A DNA stretch of 64,000 bases. It comes from Actinernus sp. WN-2022. Lineage: Eukaryota > Cnidaria > Anthozoa > Actiniaria > Actinernidae. The notes beneath the pieces are model-generated. The model was not told the origin of the DNA. It made no database searches and saw only the letters and a program-made list of their open reading frames with translations. Shown piece after piece: positions 42,851-53,769 of the stretch (its first letter is position 1; the number at the start of each line of letters is the position of its first letter). Both the position numbers and the translations under genes were made by a program. The stretch lies in assembly GCA_030867875.1 (NCBI GenBank), contig JAOWCC010001751.1, positions 25,164,369 through 25,228,368 of the forward strand. Direction: 5' to 3'.

Positions 42851-43046
42851 GTGTACTGTATATCCAGTGAGCGCGCCATTTTGTGAATGGTATCGACACA
42901 CTGTAAACAATACGCATTTTCAACGGCTTTGTAAACCTCTTAAACCTGGAGCCCTTTGCATAAATTAGACACTTCATATATTTATGTCACTGCTCATGCT
43001 AATTTCCAGGTAAGCTAGGTTAGTTGTCTAAAAGGTTTGAAGTTAA

Positions 43047-43561
43047 AGTGCCTATCATCCTTTTGCAATTTTTGAGTACTTCTGTGAAGAAAGTTTTGGT
43101 TTAAAGTGAATACTTTATGTTCTACGCTTGTTTGAAATCGTGTAAATGTGACCTTTCCTGACCCATGACCAAGCCTGGGTCGAAACCTGGCGTAGACATC
43201 ATCTTGACATCATATAATTAATTCGGCTTTGCAATCATTTGAAGAAATACTTAACATGTTGACTAAAATGACTTTTTTTTCTTTACTAACAACTCAAAAA
43301 CTGTGTATATTTTCTATGCATCGATGTTGTTGTGATAAAAAGGCACCATGGAGAATAATGAATGACGTCTACCCAGGTTTCGACCCAGGCTATTACTTAC
43401 GCGGTCATGGGTCAGGAATTACGAAAGGTCACATTTACACGATTTCAAACAAGCGTAGAACATAAAGTATTCACTTTAAACCAAAACGTTCTTCACAAAA
43501 GTACTAAAAACTTTTCGGAAGTTCATAAGCTATCAAAATTGTAAAAGGGCCGATAGGCACT
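43047..43561. mobile_element. TTAA-flanked MITE related to the Kolobok-like element
   Basis: The ends read AGTGCCTATCATCC and the complement of AGTGCCTATCGGCC, flanked by TTAA (43043-43046 and 43562-43565). The arms extend about 200 bp inward with gaps and share TTTTGGTTTAAAGTGAATAC, TTCTACGCTTGTTTGAAATC and CTGACCCATGACC. The first nine terminal bases are identical to those of the 3.8-kb element at 16772, so it is probably mobilised by the same transposase family. A related copy lies at 57832. Confidence 0.85.
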
Positions 43562-43689
43562 TTAACTTCTTTCAGGGTAAGATTTACGACTTGAGTTCGC
43601 CAAAAAAATGTTTTGCCTAGTTACTTCTCAGACAGTTTAAGACGATAGTTTGGTCATACCGGCTCAATGACCATTTTTAACCTCCCTCC

Positions 43690-43710
43690 CCCCCCCCCCA
43701 CCCCCACTAA
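43690..43710. repeat. C-rich low-complexity run
   Basis: A run of C broken by single A (TCCCTCCCCCCCCCCCCA then CCCCC). No function is evident. Confidence 0.7.
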
Positions 43711-43761
43711 ACATTTCGCTCCGCCCTCAATGCTCAGATCCAATGACAACAGCTGCATGTG

Positions 43762-44010
43762 TTGCACGGGAAAATTAAGCAGAATTCAACGACTTTAGTC
43801 CAGCCAGTTCTTGTTTATTTCACAGTGTAAAACGATGTGGTCACACACCACAGCAAAACGTCACACGCATTTTCTAACTCTCCGATTACATGGTTGCAAG
43901 TGTACTCTGATACTAATCAGTGGCGTGATCTCTGTCTGATGTAATTTAACCGGGTGTAAATTATTATGGAGGGGTGTTGTCCAACTTCTTACAAATTCTG
44001 TGCCTCACAC
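43762..44010 (-). repeat. Candidate 3' LTR of the third gypsy element
   Basis: In minus orientation it starts TGTGAGGCACAGAATTTG right after a purine tract and ends TTTTCCCGTGCAACA. TG...CA ends fit an LTR of about 250 bp. There is no second copy in the window, so the limits are provisional. Confidence 0.5.
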
Positions 44011-44286
44011 TCTCTCCCTCTTAATATATATGTCCTCCTGGATACCTAATCTAGTGACTCTATTGACTTCTTTCGCTGCTGAAAATTATTAATGTCAGTA
44101 TAGGTTGATCAGGCCTAACTAAGCATTTAATTTCAGTTCTCCAATGTGTCATCAGATATAGTTCATATTTTCTGATATGAATTTCTAAGTTGCCATTACT
44201 CGGCAAGTGACTGTTTTTTGTTTGTTTTTATTTTTACAAATAACATAATCTTTAGAATGTAAATAGTTCTTTCCCATAAGGAGATT

Positions 44287-45033
44287 TCAGTATCCCAAAT
44301 GGACCGTCGGCTGGTGGTAATAACCAGGATAACCCCAACCTCCTGCATTCACGTTCTGGTTAGGCCAACCCACTGGATACCGGTTGGGAAGTCTCGGTAT
44401 CCCCAGGAACTGTTGTTGTGGATGGAAGGCATCACTTGGGAACCGAGGTGTCGCTAGGAACTGTTGCTGTGGATGGTAGACATCACTAGGGTAACGCACA
44501 TGTACACCTGACACGTATTGTAGATGGTAAGTCGGACTACCCAGGTTGTGGTAAGTGAGTACTGTTGGTGGTCTGCGGTTACGGATGCTACGCTCTTTAA
44601 GTTCGTCTGCTTCCTGTTGCTCGGTCTCAACTGTGTTGGGTTCTGAAATTATGTTCCCATCGGGTTCTGGCTGTGTCATCGCCTCATGTGCAGCAACCGG
44701 GAGTTCTTGCACTCCTTCATCTGGCGGCGGCATTGCCTCGTGTGCAACATCCGCGTGTTCTTGCACTCCTTCATCTGGCTGCATCATTGCTTCGTGTGCA
44801 ACATCCGCGTGTTCTTGCACTTCGTCATCTGGCGGTTCATTTTCCACTGGTACCTGAGTGTCATTTCCATCCTCACTTCTTCTGTGAGTAAGGTGCACTG
44901 AGAACATAGGAAGTTCTTCGTCCTCGTCCTCAGAGGATGCCGTACTGTGTGGTGGATACAGGGTGGGAGGTCTGTCAGCACAACGGCATCTTGGTCGGTT
45001 CTTGTGCTCATCATTGGGCGGTTCCATTGGCAA
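44287..45033 (-). pseudogene. C-terminal polyprotein tail of the third gypsy element
   Basis: This is an open 248-codon frame rich in Pro, Glu, Asp and His. It contains three tandem 17-18-residue repeats of the form DEGVQEHADVAHEAM, and later duplicated QQFLATPRFPSDAFHPQ-like segments before a Pro/Gly/Tyr-rich end (YPGYYHQPTVHLGY). It directly follows the integrase C-terminus and has no similarity to an envelope protein that I can see: no signal peptide or membrane helix. Probably a low-complexity extension of pol or a small extra ORF. Confidence 0.7.
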
Positions 45034-46359
45034 TTAACTACATGGAAGAAGCAGGTTGCGGTGCAGTGTCCGATCTCTCCCTCTTCCAGATTCTGGGCTC
45101 ACAACATACACTGGGCTCTCTGGTCCCCTACGTGATACTACCACATGTATGTTCTCCTCCCAGTGAGCCCTAAGCTTGCCTGGGCCACCTCGTGGCGTGA
45201 GATTTCGAACTAACACCCGATCTCCTGGTTGCAACACTGACGATCTCACCCTCTTGTCGTGTTGTTTCTTTCCCCTACTCGCACTCTGGCTGGCAGCCTT
45301 ACTTGCCTTTGTATATGCCTCTGACATAGCTTCCTTCCACCTGGAAACATACTCAGGGTATGATGTAGTTCCTTCGCGTGGCTTGATGTCAAATAGGAGG
45401 TCGATCGGTAATTGGGGTGGCCGCCCAAGCAACAGTTCAAATGGCGCGTATCCAGTTGCTTCATGTTTAGTGCAGTTATATATATATGCGTGGATAAGTT
45501 TATTTACATGGTCCTTCCATTTCGTCTTGTACATCTCTGGGAGTGTGCGCATCATACCTAGAAGTGTTCTGTTCATGCGTTCAACTTGGCCATTCTCTTG
45601 GGGGTGGTATGGGTTGTACGGGAATGAGCTACACCACAGAGTTCCTCTAGTCTTCTGAACAATCTATTTTCGAATTCCCCACCCATGTCATGATGTAATT
45701 TAGCTGGGAACCCGAACGTTGTAGATCTTATCAGCAACTGTAACAGCAGTTTTATTCCGTGTGGGGTAAACTTGCGCATATCTTGTAAAATGATCTACAA
45801 CTACCAGAATATATTCATAGCCCCCTGAACTACGCCCAAGATGAACAAAGTCAATAGACACTAGTTCGAATGGTGTACTTGTTGTGATGGACTGAAGAGG
45901 TTCTCTGGTTTTGAGGGTTGGGTGTTTCTGTTTTAAACGCTTGCACACTCTATTGATAAAGTGGTCAATATCCCTCCTCATGTAGGGCCAATAAAACCGC
46001 TCGCGCGCCAATGCTAATACTCGCTCTGTGCCCAGATGACCCATCTCCTCATGCAGCTCTCGGTAGACTCTCCTGCGTAACTGCGTAGGGAGTACGATTC
46101 TCTGGTCATGATATAAAATGCCATCCCTTTTACTAACATGAAGTTTATGTAATTCACTTAAATACTTCCTCACCTCCCTCGGTTCTCGCTGCCGGTCCCT
46201 CGGTGTTGGCCGTTTGTTTGTTGTAACGTACTTCATGACACGCTGGATGTTTGGATCTTCTACCTGAGCTTTCTTTATGTCGATTACTTGGATTGAGCTG
46301 ACTGTTGGTGTCGAGAGGTATTCTAGAGCATCTGTGTCATCAGTTACTGCAGACAGCAA
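45034..46359 (-). pseudogene. Integrase of the third gypsy element
   Basis: The HHCC region is ELHEEMGHLGTERVLALARE ... CKRLKQKHP, with the second Cys not evident. The core has FELVSIDFVHLGRSSGGYEY (Asp). A frameshift near 45700-45780 follows, and the core continues in the other frame with [20 protein letters not shown], where the usual D-x-G reads D-M-G-G-E-F. A further shift precedes 45576 ([75 protein letters not shown]). The GPY/F-type C-terminal module (GKLRxHWE) supports Ty3/gypsy. Confidence 0.88.
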
Positions 46360-46375
46360 AGTGCAGTCACCGTTC

Positions 46376-47443
46376 TTAAGGACTGAACATGATAGATGTC
46401 ACAGTCGCACTTAATTCCTCCTGTGGTATTGTCTTGGTACATGTTGACATGTAACCCTCAAAATCACCTGGTAACCTTGACAGGCTATCGGCATCAGCAT
46501 TAGCTCTTCCAGGCAGGTATTTGATTTCAAAATTGAAATCAGCTAGTTCCCCTACCCATCGCAGACCGGTTGCATTTAACTTTGCAGTTGTCAATACGTA
46601 TGTCAGTGGATTATTGTCTGTGTAAATGGTAAAGTTAGGACTATAGTACAAATGGTCACGGAACTGCTCACACACCGCCCATTTCAATGCAAGAAATTCT
46701 AGTTTCCCAGCATGTAAATTGTAGTTCTTTTCTGCAGGTGTTAGAGACCTCGAGCCATAGGCTATTACACGCATCTTACCATCTTATCGTTGGTAGAGAA
46801 CTGCACCAAGTCCTTCCTTTGAAGCATCGGTGTGGAGCACAAACGGTTGGTTGTGGTCAGGGTACGCCATTACTGGTGGGTTGGAAAGACAGTCAATCAA
46901 TTTCTCCAACGTTTCCTGGTGCAAGTGCGTCCATACTACTGGTTGCTTGGACGGAACCGAACACTTGCTCTTCTTTTTGTTTGAAGTTCTTGAGGGGTAG
47001 ATGCCAACTTTGGGAAGTGCTTGCAGTAGGTCGAATAGCGGTCTTGCAATTTTTGAGAAGTCCTTTATATACCGTCGATAATAACCGAGTAGTCCAAGCA
47101 GTCTCCTGACTTCGCCCACTGTAGACGGCCGCTTGTCCCTCAGCGCAGTTACTGCCTCCGCGTTTGCCGGATCTAGGCGATATCCATCTGCTGATACTAC
47201 TTGACCAAGGTACTTAACTTCTGATTTGAATAGCTCACATTTCCTTGGTTTTAGTTTTACTCCATGCTGACGCAGGCGTCTCAGGACTTGTCGGACATGG
47301 TCGATATGATCTTCAAAGGTTTGGCTAAAGACGATTATGTCATCTAGATATGGGACACAAATGTTGTCTCTTAGCCCTTCCAAGCACTGCTCCATGAATC
47401 TCTGAAACTCAGCCGGTGCATTCTTAAGACCAAACGGGACCAC
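46376..47443 (-). pseudogene. Reverse transcriptase (palm-thumb) and RNase H of the third gypsy element
   Basis: [20 protein letters not shown] leads to [20 protein letters not shown] with the catalytic Leu-Asp-Asp. Then [38 protein letters not shown] and RNase [18 protein letters not shown]. At 46786-46784 an in-frame TAA (one C-to-T step from CAA) interrupts; the same frame continues with MRVIAYGSRSLTPAEKNY, GKLEFLALKWAV, FTIYTDNNPLTYVLT and GRANADADSLSRL. All visible RNase H catalytic acids are present. The single nonsense codon is the only lesion in this stretch. Confidence 0.9.
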
Positions 47444-48045
47444 TCATATAGGCCCCAGGGTGTTATAAATGCTGTCAAGGGTCTATGTTCGGGGTGAATG
47501 AAGCCCTGGTGGTATGCCTTCCCTTGGTCAAGCAATGAAAACCAGCAATTCCCACCCAAGTTTTCAAGGACGGTTTGGACACGAGGTAGTGGGTGTCTAT
47601 CCGGAACAGTCTTCTGATTCAATTTCCGGTAGTCTACGCACAGCCTTAACTTAAGCTTCCGCCTTTTTTTCTTACACATACAATAGGCGAGGAGTTAGCT
47701 GATCTTGATTTGCTCACCCATCCCCTATTCAACAAATCTTCTACATATTGTTTCACCTCTGGATAAAGTGGTTTTGGGATGGAAGTGTAATTTTGCTGAA
47801 CAGGTATGGTGTCAGATAGCTGGATGGTCATTTGTAACCCTTTAGCACAGCCAATGTCACCATCACATTTGGAAAAGGACTCTGATTCTTCAATTAGCAT
47901 CATTTTAGCTAATGCTTGTTGTTCTGGGGTTAGTTCACTAAGGTCAACCTCTGGGATATATGTACTTGCCCCACCCTCTAAGTTTATTTGCGTATGCTGT
48001 TCACTGTCAGTGGGTTCACATAGGTCCTGTAATAACTTTATTTAA
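47371..48045 (-). pseudogene. Reverse transcriptase N-terminal part of the third gypsy element
   Basis: From the LINE junction: INLEGGASTYIPEVDLSELT, PEQQALAKMMLIEESESFSK, DGDIGCAKGLQMTIQLSDTI, KPLYPEVKQYVEDLLNRGWV, SPIVCVRKKGGSL. After a frameshift near 47660 it continues LRLCVDYRKLNQKTVPDRHP, LPRVQTVLENLGGNCWFSLL, DQGKAYHQGFI (motif A Asp present). A second shift near 47440 leads into the YLDD block. Confidence 0.85.
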
Positions 48046-50020
48046 ACTGTAAAGACCGATCAGTTAATCGAAAATGATTAGCTGGTATCAACCGGTGACC
48101 AGTATTATAGATAATGTATCTAAAACATCTCAATATATAATAGTATAATAATAAATGTATGAATGAATAATATTATAATAATAAAAATACATATAACTGT
48201 ACAAAGCTTAAAAAGGATATCTAAAAAATTATCGTAAACTACATTGATGATTGTTGTCATCAAGTTCTAAAAAATGCTTGAAAACGCCAGCCTTAAAAGT
48301 TGATAGTGTTTGTAACTCCCGCAGCTCTCTTGGTAAGTCATTCCATTCTCTTGCGGCTGCGCATTTAAAAGACAATTGGCCCATTTTCGTTTTCGTGGCT
48401 ATAACATGTAAAAGTGTGGAGTCCCTAAGATGTCTATTATGCATTTCTGATCTTTTAACAAGGTACCCTTCTAGCTGATGCGGACAGTTAATGTTATGTA
48501 CAATTTTATACACGAACTGGAGCCTTAAGAAGCGCCTTCTACTGTTAAGAGATAACAAACAGAGCTTGGCACGCATGTCTTGTGAACACGTCTTACGATT
48601 AGCGGCAAGAATAATCCGCATAGCCTGGTTTTGCAGTCTCTCTAAGCGCTGTGAATTGCCTTTACCGCAATCACCCCATATAATACAGCTGTCATCTAGA
48701 ATAGGTAGTACTGTTTGCTTATAGATTCTTAACAATACGCTACGACTAAGGAATGATGAAATTCTATTAAGCATTTTAAGCTTGGGATAAATTCTTGATG
48801 ATATATAAGAGATGTGTTTGTTCCAATTTAGACCGCCATCAATATAGACTCCTAAGTATTTAAAATGTTCAGATTGTTTCAATAGCTTTCCATCGAGAGT
48901 AATCTGTAGGAGGCGTGTATTAGCTACTGAATGTCTAGATCCAATCATCATTGACTCAGACTTCTTGTGATTACTAATGAGACCGTTACGGTTTAGCCAA
49001 GCGTCTATGCGACTAAGGTCTTGATTGACGCACTGTTCAGCTACATTAACATCTTTCGGGCTTGCGTGAATTTCTGTGTCATCAGCATACAGCACAACGT
49101 CACTGCTTTGACAAGTGTCGGAGATCCCATTTATATGTATGTTAAATAGAGTCGGTCCAAGGACCGAGCCCTGACGGACTCCGTAGGTGATCTTCCGCTG
49201 TTTGGACTCATTTCCGTTACACGAAACAAACTGAAGCCTCTCAGAGAGATAGCTCTTAACCCAGTCATGTTCGTTGTCCTTCACACCATGTTGCGCAAGC
49301 CTCTGCAGGAGGACGTTATGGTTAATGACGTCAAAGGCTTTCCTAAGATCTAGAAAGGCGCACACCACTTTCTCGCCTCTATCAATGGCTATTTTCCACG
49401 AATCAACAGCTTTAATAAGAGCCACTGTGGTTGATGAGTGTTTCACATATACAAATTGGTGTTGTTTGATAAGTCCAACCTCGTGCGCAAATTCTTGGAA
49501 ATCTGAATTAGCAAAAGATTCAAGAATCTTGTAAATGCACGGAAGTACTGATATGGGTCTTTGATTGTCACGTTCAGTTTTAGACCCTCCCTTAAATATA
49601 GGGGTCACCCTTGCCACTTTCCACGAAGAAGGATAGTTACCACTGCTAAAGGATGCATTGAATACCTTAGTTAATACTTGACTGATGTTGGGTGCGGCGA
49701 TTTTCAGCGCTTTAGCAGGAATCTTGTCTGCACCAGTGGCTTTAGTTGGATCCATCGTTCTCAATGCCTTAAAGACGTCTGTCTCGTGCAAAGTGCGAAA
49801 CTTGAAGATGTGAGATGAGGTGTTTGGAAGCCCAGATGGCTGTACATCTGGGAATGGCCGGTCGGCTAGAAGCGAAGAGGCTATAGTTGTGAAGTACTCG
49901 TTCAGGGAATTTGCTATGTCTTGCTTGTCGCACAGTTCTTTACAGTAAGTTATTAAATGATGTATGTCCCTGTACGCCATCCGAATACTGTGATGATCCG
50001 TCATCATCATCATTACCGAG
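48046..50020 (-). mobile_element. 5'-truncated LINE with an open RT frame, inserted in the third gypsy element
   Basis: Gypsy pol sequence stops at about 50020 (PLEIRPQQ) and resumes at 48045. Between them lies a LINE with the RT-containing ORF at 50013-48229 and a roughly 180-bp AT-rich 3' UTR (48228-48046). The endonuclease domain is absent, so it is truncated at its 5' end. Both elements have the same orientation. The exact duplication at the junctions could not be read. Confidence 0.85.
48229..50013 (-). CDS. LINE reverse transcriptase, 594-codon open frame
   Basis: This is the longest non-repetitive open frame in the window. The first Met codons (MMMM) probably arise at the truncation point and are not a natural start. 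Domains in order: linker with NSLNEYFTTIAS (~40-50), PTKATGADKIPAKALKIAAP (~90-110), WKVARVTPIFKGGSKTERDN (~130-150), motif A FLDLRKAFDVINHNVL (~225), YGVRQGSVLGPTLFNIHING (motif B, ~285), catalytic LYADDTEIHASP (~310), HFKYLGVYIDGGLNWNKHIS (~385), NQAMRIILAANRKT (~465) and the C-terminal block AAREWNDLPRELRELQTLST near the end. All RT catalytic residues are intact. The lack of an endonuclease means it cannot retrotranspose alone. CR1/Jockey-group by style. The open frame indicates a young insertion. Confidence 0.9.
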   Translation of the reverse strand: MMMMTDHHSIRMAYRDIHHLITYCKELCDKQDIANSLNEYFTTIASSLLADRPFPDVQPSGLPNTSSHIFKFRTLHETDVFKALRTMDPTKATGADKIPAKALKIAAPNISQVLTKVFNASFSSGNYPSSWKVARVTPIFKGGSKTERDNQRPISVLPCIYKILESFANSDFQEFAHEVGLIKQHQFVYVKHSSTTVALIKAVDSWKIAIDRGEKVVCAFLDLRKAFDVINHNVLLQRLAQHGVKDNEHDWVKSYLSERLQFVSCNGNESKQRKITYGVRQGSVLGPTLFNIHINGISDTCQSSDVVLYADDTEIHASPKDVNVAEQCVNQDLSRIDAWLNRNGLISNHKKSESMMIGSRHSVANTRLLQITLDGKLLKQSEHFKYLGVYIDGGLNWNKHISYISSRIYPKLKMLNRISSFLSRSVLLRIYKQTVLPILDDSCIIWGDCGKGNSQRLERLQNQAMRIILAANRKTCSQDMRAKLCLLSLNSRRRFLRLQFVYKIVHNINCPHQLEGYLVKRSEMHNRHLRDSTLLHVIATKTKMGQLSFKCAAAREWNDLPRELRELQTLSTFKAGVFKHFLELDDNNHQCSLR

Positions 50021-50215
50021 CTGTTGGGGTCTAATTTCCAGGGGAGTAACGGACTTTACCAGCTGTAGCCTTCCTAGCATTGTTCTACCCTTCAATGTAA
50101 TGTCATGACTTGAGATATTGTTTACTTGTATGCTGACTCTATTGGATGATGTTCGCATGACAGTTAACTGTTCTGGTACCTCATGGCCACTTGGCCAACA
50201 TTGGTCTGGGTTCGT

Positions 50216-50929
50216 CTAAAAAAGTACTGGGATCTTACTGGTAGTAGGCCCTACTTTAGCATAGCATGATACACGTACGGACTGACCTTGCGGGATGACA
50301 GTTGCCTGTTTAGTAGTCTTGACTGTACACAGGTCCTCTGGTTGTTCTGTCTGCACACACTTGACAAGTGCCTCAATTCTGTCTTTCTCCACGCCTTCAA
50401 AACTCGAACAAAGTAAATTAGTAAAAGATTCACCCTCATCATTTACGGGACCAATTGGAGTCTTTCTGGAAACATCTTCTATTACATTGTAGCCTACGAT
50501 TGGAGACTCAAGTGGATCCTGAGCTATTAGGAACGGTACTTTCACTCCATACGCTGGTGCAGCCTCATGAAGTCGAAATTCAATTTCTGCCCAACCAGTA
50601 TAGGGGAGGTTCGTCCCATTCGCAGCCCTCAAATTCAGTTCACCCACCCCTAACAGTTTGTCTTTATCCCGCACCGTAGTGTTTGGTAGATTTCTATTGA
50701 CCCAATCACGAGATATTAAAGATACTTGAGCCCCAGTATCCCATAGCACTTCGGTCGTTACCCCATTAAGAGAACATTTGACAGTACATCGTTGACCGAC
50801 CAGCTGTACAAGCTTCGCACGTGCTTTAGGTGACAGGTGGCTAATGTAGTCCCCCCATTTGTGCTTGACTACTGACTTTGTTGGGACAAATGTGATATAG
50901 CCTGACAAAGCACAGTATGTCCTTTCCAA
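50216..50929 (-). pseudogene. Retropepsin-like protease region of the third gypsy element
   Basis: The frame has MERTYCALSGYITFVP, then KHKWGDYISHLSPKARAKLV, GQRCTVKCSLNGVTTEVLWD, TGAQVSLISRDWVNRNLP (Asp-Thr-Gly-Ala active site near residue 67), NLPYTGWAEIEFRLHE and PFLIAQDPLESPIVGYNVIE (flap and Ile-Val-Gly region of retropepsins). Retropepsins cleave the element's own polyprotein. The frame is open over 237 codons. The continuation NISSHDITLKGRTMLGRLQL at 50158-50020 lies in another frame. Gag is not found upstream. Confidence 0.85.
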
Positions 50930-50940
50930 TGCTGTTTTTG

Positions 50941-51465
50941 ACAGGCTTTAGAACAATAGCTCACAGATTTACATTAAGCGCACCTCTTAAACTTGGATTT
51001 AAGCAGCACATAAAAACTGATCTGATTAATCGTTATTGATTGTCAGGCTGTGCTCTTTATTGTTTAGCAACCTCGCCACTATATATTACTTACAGTATAT
51101 ATAATTAAGTTAGTGTTTATAAATAGTTATGATACACTCTTTGATTATTTATTATGTTTGTTTTATCTGTGTCTATGTGTATTGTCAGTGAACTGACTAA
51201 TTTGTTTTCTTGTTTAGAACTCTTTATTATTTGATCAAATAATTTTTCCAAGCAATCTACTATAGAATTTTGGCCCTGTCTATTATCTGGCCGACGGCAA
51301 CGCTTCAGTCTACATATTAATCCAATTATTTTGTGCTAGATTAGCTATGCTATTTAGATAGCCTGTACTAAATTAGCTTCCGTTACCGAAGTCTATTCTT
51401 AATATTATTATAAACAATTCTTTCTTGGTACAAATAAATTGTTGTTTTTGAAGAAAGACCGTTAC
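50941..51465 (+). repeat. Probable LINE 3' end
   Basis: The plus strand reads LKLGFKQHIKTDLINRY-stop near 51000-51040, which resembles the last residues of CR1-like LINEs. About 400 bp of AT-rich sequence follow, ending AAATAAATTGTTGTTTTTG near 51452, which is like the tail of the LINE end at 29705. It abuts the truncated gypsy element. Evidence is limited to the terminal peptide and the tail. Confidence 0.45.
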
Positions 51466-53289
51466 AAGACCTCACGACACCGTTTAATGTAAGAGATCTA
51501 GATGTTTTACTTTAGGCGACAGCTTTTGCTAATAATTATGAATGCCATGAAACATGAACAAGTGGTATTTTTAGTAGATCAGGTGCAGTCAACAATACTA
51601 TTATGTTCCGATCAATTTGAAATATCAACATTCCCCCGGGCATTTGACTCGTTTCCGTGACCGGAGAGTAGGGATAGAGATAGTCGCCCACGGAAATTTG
51701 ATGTTCTTAAAACAAATATAAACGCAAGAACGCATATGCTAGTTTTTGAGGGCATCCATGTGAAAACCATGCACCCTGAAAAAATGAGTCTACATGGTAC
51801 ATCTCAGATTTTGTTCATATTTTGCACATATATTAATATTGGCCTGGCATTAGACTTGGTAGAATATTTTGGAAAAAATCCAAAAACTGTAAGAGATATG
51901 GGGGTCAGTACGAACTGCCTCGGTTTGAGGGGTATTTCCACTATGTATTTTTAGTCATGTTTACAGAAATATTTTGAACAAACCATATAAGCTATATACA
52001 CAAAACGTTTCTACAGCATAAATACGACCAATTGCAATTTAATTATGATATAAGTGCCAAAAAATATTCAGTATTCAAGGAGTAAGGCTTTCATGTACAA
52101 GTGACTTCGGAAATTATTTTTCAAAAAGTCAAATTTTAGGGTAAAATGACATTCGAATACTATCGATGCGGCGAAATTGTAGAAGATGAGAGAGTTATTA
52201 TTTTGTAGATCAGTCATTTGGAAATACAACTGGGGACTAAAAAGTTTGTAAAGTTTATTAAGCTTAGGAGCAGTGAGGCCAAAGTAACATACTCCCAACG
52301 CCCGGGTCCAACGTAAATAAACAATCAACGCCAGAGGTAAGCTGTATCGTGTGCAGAATAACGGGACAAATAACGGACAGGAATGAGAAACATAGCCCTA
52401 AAATAACTGGGTGATAAATTTATTTGTCACTTATGCCTATGGTTTTGCAATAAACAATCAACTAATTAACAATCAACATTCAACTTCAAAAATTATAAGA
52501 GAAATTAGTAATACGAAGGATGAATCAGCGATAAATGCATACCTGATTCTAGGCTTATTTGTGCTCTCCTCCCCAGCTCTGTCATGGTCTCGAAGCCACA
52601 ACTTACGATAATTATCTTCTTGTTGATTTTATACCGAAAGAACATTTACCCATTATAGTTTATAGTTATACAGATGGCTTTGTAGCATCCGCCATTTTAT
52701 TTAGGACTAGAACCCAGTCTGCTGTTGTGCACCACAGGTAGCCCGAACACAGATGTGTACATTCCATGTGGAATATTATTGGAAGAAAAATTGAATCAGC
52801 CTTTCCTTTCTTGTCTATTTATATATATATTGCTGATCAAATCCCTACACGTTAGGAGATCCGGTGTTTTATCGTTTCGTCTGTGGTGCCCAACATATAT
52901 ACCAATGTGGGTAATTTATATTGAAATATTTATGAATCTCATGAAACAGAACTGAAAATAATCATAATGCACTACTTAATTTTGTTTGCAAAACTTTTAT
53001 TTTTTTCAAGCTGATTATAGGTTAAAATTACCCATGATGCACCTGATATATGTAACTGTTATGGGGTCAAATGTTTGCATACATTCATACACAAGGTCAC
53101 AACAATGAATTATAAATGATTTCTAACATCCCGTGCATATATCCTGTATATTCACACGACCCACATAAGGCCATCCCAATAAAATGTTCCGTTTCCAATC
53201 GCCAGACCGACACAATTTTTTTTGGAAAAGTTAACAAAAATACAAAGCTTGACATCGACCCAATTTTTGGGAAAAGTTAAAAAAAAATA

Positions 53290-53614
53290 TTGAAGAACAT
53301 ACTTTCAACTACACCTCTTTTCCTAGCTCTCTACGTATTTGCATTTTATTGGGATGGCCTAATCAGCTGTGTCGGTGCCGTACTGGAGCGCAGTGCCATC
53401 CCGGAAAGCGAAGTTCAGAAATGTCTGACGTATGTTGCTATTGCTACAAACTATCATAGAAAAGGGTTCAAAAAACATCTGGGTGAACGATGAAACATAT
53501 TGTGTGGATCGTGACAGACTTTATCCAGACCTGAATTACGCTGGATTTACATATACATGTATGTGCGGGGCACTTGTTCAGACTGCTGTTTATAGGTACA
53601 CACGGTAAGCCACG
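53290..53614 (+). other. Small possible secreted-protein exon, frameshifted at an A-run
   Basis: The frame starts MKNILSTTPLFLALYVFAFY, a basic residue followed by a hydrophobic stretch typical of a signal peptide. It continues with ISCVGAVLERSAIPESEVQK and stops after 67 codons at 53493. In the +1 frame, from the A6 run at about 53471, coding-like sequence continues (WVNDETYCVDRDRLYPDLNY, then YTCMCGALVQTAVYRYTR) to a GTAAGC donor at 53615. Six cysteines in total. One base fewer in the A-run would join both parts. I do not recognise a family. It may be a real small secreted Cys-rich protein gene exon with a sequencing or true frameshift, or chance. Confidence 0.35.
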
Positions 53615-53769
53615 CAGTTTACAAGCATGAATAGTTATGTTAGTTATCTTCCCATTAATGCGGCTGACCAACAAGCACTGAGGGTGGTCACTGCCAGATA
53701 TTTGTTTAACGTCCAAAGTGGTTCCTTGGCGTCCTGTGATACACAGCTGCTGATGAATACGAGCGTCGT

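Larger units (their letters stand above)
43762..50940 (-). mobile_element. Third gypsy element, 5' incomplete, split by a LINE
   Basis: In minus orientation: protease (50929-50216), linker (50158-50020), a LINE insertion (about 50020-48046), linker and RT (48045-47371), RT/RNase H (47443-46376), integrase (46359-45034), an acidic repeat-bearing tail (45033-44287), 3' UTR, a purine tract AAGAGGGAGAGAG near 44010-44022 and a candidate 3' LTR beginning TGTGAGGCACAG and ending near 43762 (CGTGCAACA). Gag, primer site and 5' LTR are not seen; beyond 50940 a LINE-like 3' end begins. The element is inactive (nonsense and frameshifts) but its domains are well preserved. Confidence 0.82.

Noticed and set aside
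44287..45033. Envelope gene of an endogenous retrovirus-like element
   Set aside because: The frame is hydrophilic and repeat-rich, without a signal peptide, cysteine framework or membrane helix.
45176..45658. 160-codon open frame on plus
   Set aside because: Antisense shadow of the gypsy integrase on the minus strand; no domain of its own.
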